This document shows, one piece after another, positions 61,377-64,000 of a DNA stretch of 64,000 nucleotides; position 1 is the stretch's first letter; the number at the start of each line of letters is the position of its first letter. Position numbers and translations under genes: made by a program. The notes beneath the pieces were generated by a model. The model ran no database searches. It was not told the origin of the DNA and was given only the letters and a program-made list of their open reading frames with translations. This stretch comes from Butyrivibrio sp. MB2005 (GTDB lineage Bacteria; Bacillota; Clostridia; Lachnospirales; Lachnospiraceae): NCBI RefSeq assembly GCF_000424285.1, contig NZ_AUJP01000018.1, forward strand, positions 60,991-124,990. Reading direction: 5' to 3'.

Positions 61377-61398
61377 AAGGAAATTATCACAGAGATAT

Positions 61399-61427
61399 AC
61401 TTTAGCACAACATCCTATTTATTGCAA
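61399..61427 (-). promoter_or_regulatory. Promoter of rpsF-ssb-rpsR
   Basis: Minus strand: TTGCAA (61427-61422), 17-bp spacer, TAAAGT (61404-61399), about 70 nt before the rpsF ATG. Confidence 0.6.
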
Positions 61428-61556
61428 GCGATATTATTCAAAAAAACCTCAATTTATGATAGTCAGAACCTTCCCTAAATTAACTGACAAATCATATTAT
61501 TAAGTAATCCACAGCTAGTGCAGATTCCTGAGATTTCATTTAAAGAGACATACTTT

Positions 61557-62279
61557 TTAGAGTTGTCCCAGTACTTCTCCAATAGGCCCCTGGATTACCA
61601 GATCTGCCTGCCCGTCTCTTGTGGTGGCCTGCTTATTTATAAGTACCAGCTTATGGCCTCTGTAATAATCAATAAGTCCTGCAGCAGGATATACAACAAG
61701 CGATGTTCCGCCAATTATGAGTACGTCTGCATTTGCTATATAATCCACAGCTTTACTCATAATAGACATATCAAGGCCTTCTTCATATAAAACCACGTCA
61801 GGCTTTATTCTGCCGCCGCATTCACAATAAGGAACACCTTCGCACTCAGCCATGAAATCAAAGTCGTAGAACTTACCGCATCTCTCGCAATAGTTCCTGT
61901 GAACACTGCCATGAAGCTCAAGCACTTCTTTGCTGCCAGCAGCCTGATGTAACCCATCGATATTCTGAGTGATAACAGCCTTAAGTTTGCCCTGCTTCTC
62001 CCATTCTGCCAGCTTAAGATGCGCTTTGTTGGGCTTAATTCCTTTAACAAGAAGCTTATCCTTATAGAATCTGAAGAATTCCTCCGGCATTCTCACATAA
62101 AAGCTGTGACTTAGCATCTGCTCCGGAGGATATTTATAATGCTGATGATACAGACCATCCTCACTTCTAAAATCCGGAACACCACTTTCTGTGGATACAC
62201 CAGCGCCTCCGAAAAAAACTATGTTGTCAGATCCGTCTATTAGTTCCTTAAGTTCTCTGATATTTTCATCCATAGCCAT
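61557..62279 (-). CDS. NAD-dependent protein deacylase (sirtuin, Sir2)
   Basis: This 240-residue sirtuin has FFGGAGVSTESGVPDFRSEDG (NAD site), TQNIDGLHQAAG, and LELHGSVHRNYCERCG with the catalytic His and first zinc pair. YCECGGRIKPDVVLYEE supplies the second zinc pair, and GGTSLVVYPAAGL follows. The DGLY after the NAD motif and the lack of the Ala-Tyr-Arg set of SIRT5-type desuccinylases suggest a deacetylase; this is an inference. AAGGAAGG precedes the ATG. It follows the S1-domain gene by about 60 nt. Confidence 0.93.
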   Translation of the reverse strand: MAMDENIRELKELIDGSDNIVFFGGAGVSTESGVPDFRSEDGLYHQHYKYPPEQMLSHSFYVRMPEEFFRFYKDKLLVKGIKPNKAHLKLAEWEKQGKLKAVITQNIDGLHQAAGSKEVLELHGSVHRNYCERCGKFYDFDFMAECEGVPYCECGGRIKPDVVLYEEGLDMSIMSKAVDYIANADVLIIGGTSLVVYPAAGLIDYYRGHKLVLINKQATTRDGQADLVIQGPIGEVLGQL

Positions 62280-62341
62280 CGCCTTCCTTATGAAAAACTA
62301 CCACTACTACAACAGAAAAACTTTATAACTTAATTTTCTTA

Positions 62342-63244
62342 TCAGAATCCAGCCTTCTTAAGAAGATCTGCCAGTGATGTGGTTGCTTCACCTTCGCTCT
62401 CAAATTCAATCTTCTCTTCAGTGATCTCAGTTGCTGCCACATCCTGAAGTGCCTTCATGCTAAGACTGAGCTTACCATCCTTAATAGCTGTAACTTTAAC
62501 CTTTACTTTATCGCCAACCTTAAGAACTGCGCTGGGATGAGCAATTCTCTGATTTGAAATCTGAGAAATATGTACAAGTCCTGAAAGTCCGTTTCCAAGA
62601 TTGATGAAAGCACCGTAGTCCTGAAGACTTTCAACAGTACCTTCTGTAACAAGTCCTACCTGTACGTTAGAAACCTTCGCAGCTCTCTCCTCATCAGCCT
62701 TCTCTTTAAGAATCTCTTTAGCAGACATAACAAGCTTCTTATTTGTCTCATCTGCTGTGATTACTCTTACCTCAAGCTTCTTATTTACGAAGTCATCAAG
62801 ATCAGCCTCTTCAACATAATTAAGAGAAAGCTTTGATGCAGGAATAAATCCTCTGATTCCCTCAAGGAATGCTACAACGCCGCCCTTAACAGCTTCAATA
62901 ACTGTAACAGTAACATTTTGGTTAGAATCCATCATCGCTTTAAGCTTATCCCAGGCAAGAACCTTGGTAGCCTCTTTCTTTGAAAGAAGAATATTTCCGT
63001 TTCCATCATCTGTCTTTACAACAGTAGCAGAAACCTCATCTCCAACCTTCACATCAGTTCTTATAGAAAACTTCGGATCATCTGAGAAATCCTCTGCCTT
63101 TATAACACCCTGAGTGAAATACTTAATATCTAACAGAACTTCAGACTCATCAACTCCGATTACTGTACCGGTAACAATGTCACCCTCAGAAATCTGTCTG
63201 AATGATCTGTCTATTTCATCCTTAAAATCTTCCATTGATTCCAT
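62342..63244 (-). CDS. rpsA: S1-domain RNA-binding protein (RpsA-like, three S1 repeats)
   Basis: This 300-residue protein has three S1 OB folds: GDIVTGTVIGVDESEVLLDI (about 15-85), a degenerate one around VTVTVIEAVKGGVVAFLEGIRGFIPASKL (about 95-165), and a canonical one at VGLVTEGTVESLQDYGAFINL...GLVHISQIS (about 180-255). The acidic C-terminal tail ends with LADLLKKAGF. Short Gram-positive forms of this family are annotated as bS1 homologues, though ribosome association is unproven. The ATG at 63244 has GGGGAGG 9 nt upstream and is preferred over a TTG six codons earlier. It follows the rRNA-operon terminator. Confidence 0.88.
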   Translation of the reverse strand: MESMEDFKDEIDRSFRQISEGDIVTGTVIGVDESEVLLDIKYFTQGVIKAEDFSDDPKFSIRTDVKVGDEVSATVVKTDDGNGNILLSKKEATKVLAWDKLKAMMDSNQNVTVTVIEAVKGGVVAFLEGIRGFIPASKLSLNYVEEADLDDFVNKKLEVRVITADETNKKLVMSAKEILKEKADEERAAKVSNVQVGLVTEGTVESLQDYGAFINLGNGLSGLVHISQISNQRIAHPSAVLKVGDKVKVKVTAIKDGKLSLSMKALQDVAATEITEEKIEFESEGEATTSLADLLKKAGF

Positions 63245-63366
63245 TTTGTAATTCCTCCCCAAACTAAAAAGATTATTGACCTACAATCAAAATTATACAC
63301 CGACTAAATTGTCTTAACATCTATTTTTTAATGCTATCTCGCATTTATCTTCCAAATTCATACAAC

Positions 63367-63401
63367 AAAAAAGCCTTAAACATCGAAATGACATTTAAGA
63401 C
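63367..63401 (-). terminator. Terminator of the rRNA/tRNA operon
   Basis: Minus strand: GTCTTAAA and TTTAAGGC pair (one G-U), followed by six T. It starts 8 nt after tRNA-Cys and ends the rRNA operon. Confidence 0.85.
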
Positions 63402-63408
63402 TAATTAG

Positions 63409-63479
63409 AGGTGCCAGTCGGATTTGAACCAACGATCAGGGAGTTGCAGTCCCACGCCTTACCACTTGGCTATGGCACC
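63409..63479 (-). tRNA. tRNA-Cys (anticodon GCA)
   Basis: Acceptor GGTGCCA/TGGCACC, D arm GCCAAGTGGTAAGGC, anticodon loop CTGCAAC (GCA), T loop TTCAAAT, discriminator T as expected for cysteine. The outermost anticodon-stem pair is U-U. CCA is not encoded. Confidence 0.95.
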
Positions 63480-63492
63480 ATATTAAATTTGA

Positions 63493-63564
63493 TGACTCCG
63501 ACGAGGCTCGAACTCGTGTTACCGCCGTGAAAGGGCGATGTCTTAACCACTTGACCACGGAGCC
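63493..63564 (-). tRNA. tRNA-Glu (anticodon UUC)
   Basis: Acceptor GGCTCCG/CGGAGTC with one G-U pair, anticodon loop CTTTCAC (TTC), T loop TTCGAGC, discriminator A. CCA is not encoded. 72 nt. Confidence 0.95.
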
Positions 63565-63608
63565 GTGTCCCTGTAGTACAGGTTATTTCGGATTTCTCCG
63601 TATTGTAG

Positions 63609-63681
63609 CTCCCCAAGTAGGACTCGAACCTACGACACTTCGGTTAACAGCCGAATGCTCTACCGACTGAGCTATTGAGGA
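63609..63681 (-). tRNA. tRNA-Asn (anticodon GUU)
   Basis: Acceptor TCCTCAA/TTGGGGA with one U-G pair, D arm AGCTCAGTCGGTAGAGC, anticodon loop CTGTTAA (GTT), T loop TTCGAGT, discriminator G. First gene after the 23S rRNA. Confidence 0.96.
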
Positions 63682-63763
63682 TTATTAATTACTTTATCCG
63701 TACCTTCAAAACCGAACACTGAATTATTCCATCTTATTCCAAATCTCTTTGTTCTATATCCTA

Positions 63764-64000
63764 TTGGACAAGCCCTCGACCTATTAGTACACATCAGCTG
63801 AACATGTTACCATGCTTACACCTTGTGCCTATCTACCTCATAGTCTCTAAGGGGTCTTACTCCACAAAGGAGGGATATCTCATCTTGAGGGGGGCTTCAC
63901 GCTTAGATGCCTTCAGCGTTTATCCCTTCCGGACTTGGCTACCCAGCCTTATGCATCTGGCGATGCAGCTGATACACCAGCGGTCCGTCCATCCCGGTCC
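63764..64000 (-). rRNA. 23S rRNA, 3' end (partial)
   Basis: Read on the plus strand, AAGCCCTCGACCTATTAGTA and, further on, TCATCTTGAGGGGGGCTTCACG and GCGTTTATCCCTTCCGGACTTGGCTACCCAG match the reverse complement of conserved 23S 3'-terminal helices. The gene is transcribed leftwards and continues beyond 64000. The mature 3' end is placed near 63764 by analogy. The 3' spacer (ACCTTCAAAACCGAACACTG) is a usual Firmicutes rrn spacer. Confidence 0.95.

Overview
The window is a piece of a low-to-mid GC Firmicutes chromosome. The gene set points to a strictly anaerobic Lachnospiraceae species, probably Butyrivibrio-like (inference): type III glutamine synthetase, a glgC/glgD pair, pyruvate:ferredoxin oxidoreductase with a small 2[4Fe-4S] ferredoxin, IreB, MecA, SpoVG, a DUF6465-type lysine/alanine-rich protein, and the CIRCE-controlled hrcA-grpE-dnaK-dnaJ order. 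Nearly everything is housekeeping DNA. I see no prophage, CRISPR array, intact insertion sequence or resistance island.

Left part (1-36.8 kb), almost all on the minus strand. After the tail of an EAL-domain gene come a degenerate CPBP-type membrane protein, tRNA-Gln(CUG) and glnN. Next is a cluster syntenic with the Bacillus yrzL-yrrK-yrzB-yrrL-M-N-O region: ireB, ruvX, a DUF1292 gene, a fur-family gene, RNase J, an MltG-like stub, trmR and trhP. It is followed by mtaB, a His-less HPr-like gene, the nifS-thiI sulfur-transfer pair, rsmE and prmA. A Gfo/Idh oxidoreductase is paired with an unusual isomerase/beta-propeller fusion. The heat-shock operon is driven by a consensus-like promoter and a perfect CIRCE. 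Then come a histone-H1-like protein, an aminotransferase, uppP, a membrane-anchored transglutaminase-like protein, pheA, pth-mfd, and glgC-glgD-spoVG.

Middle (36.9-41.9 kb), plus strand: murC, a DnaD-domain primosome gene, a DnaC/DnaI-like helicase loader and a long PRPP synthetase, ending at a strong terminator. The murC-dnaD intergenic region holds a striking cluster of DnaA boxes: three contiguous 9-mers, two flanking boxes, and one box between the -35 and -10 of the apparent dnaD promoter. This is the most interesting regulatory signal in the window.

Right part (42-64 kb), mostly minus strand: a large envelope-anchored protein of unknown function; a GH18-sua5-rpiB-dCMP deaminase-SleB hydrolase group; mecA (plus); nifJ divergent from a ferredoxin; a 171-bp element with inverted-repeat ends and internal tandem repeats; gdpP-rplI-dnaB; rpsF-ssb-rpsR; a sirtuin; an S1-domain protein; and the distal end of an rRNA operon (23S 3' end, tRNA-Asn, tRNA-Glu, tRNA-Cys, terminator) with no 5S gene after the 23S.

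Functionally the window combines translation and tRNA modification (mo5U, ms2t6A, s4U, t6A, rRNA and L11 methylation), proteostasis, replication initiation and restart, glycogen synthesis, nucleotide metabolism and pyruvate fermentation. Family assignments come from reading the translated sequences by eye; no database search was run. Several start codons were moved to the codon best served by a Shine-Dalgarno sequence, as noted in each entry.
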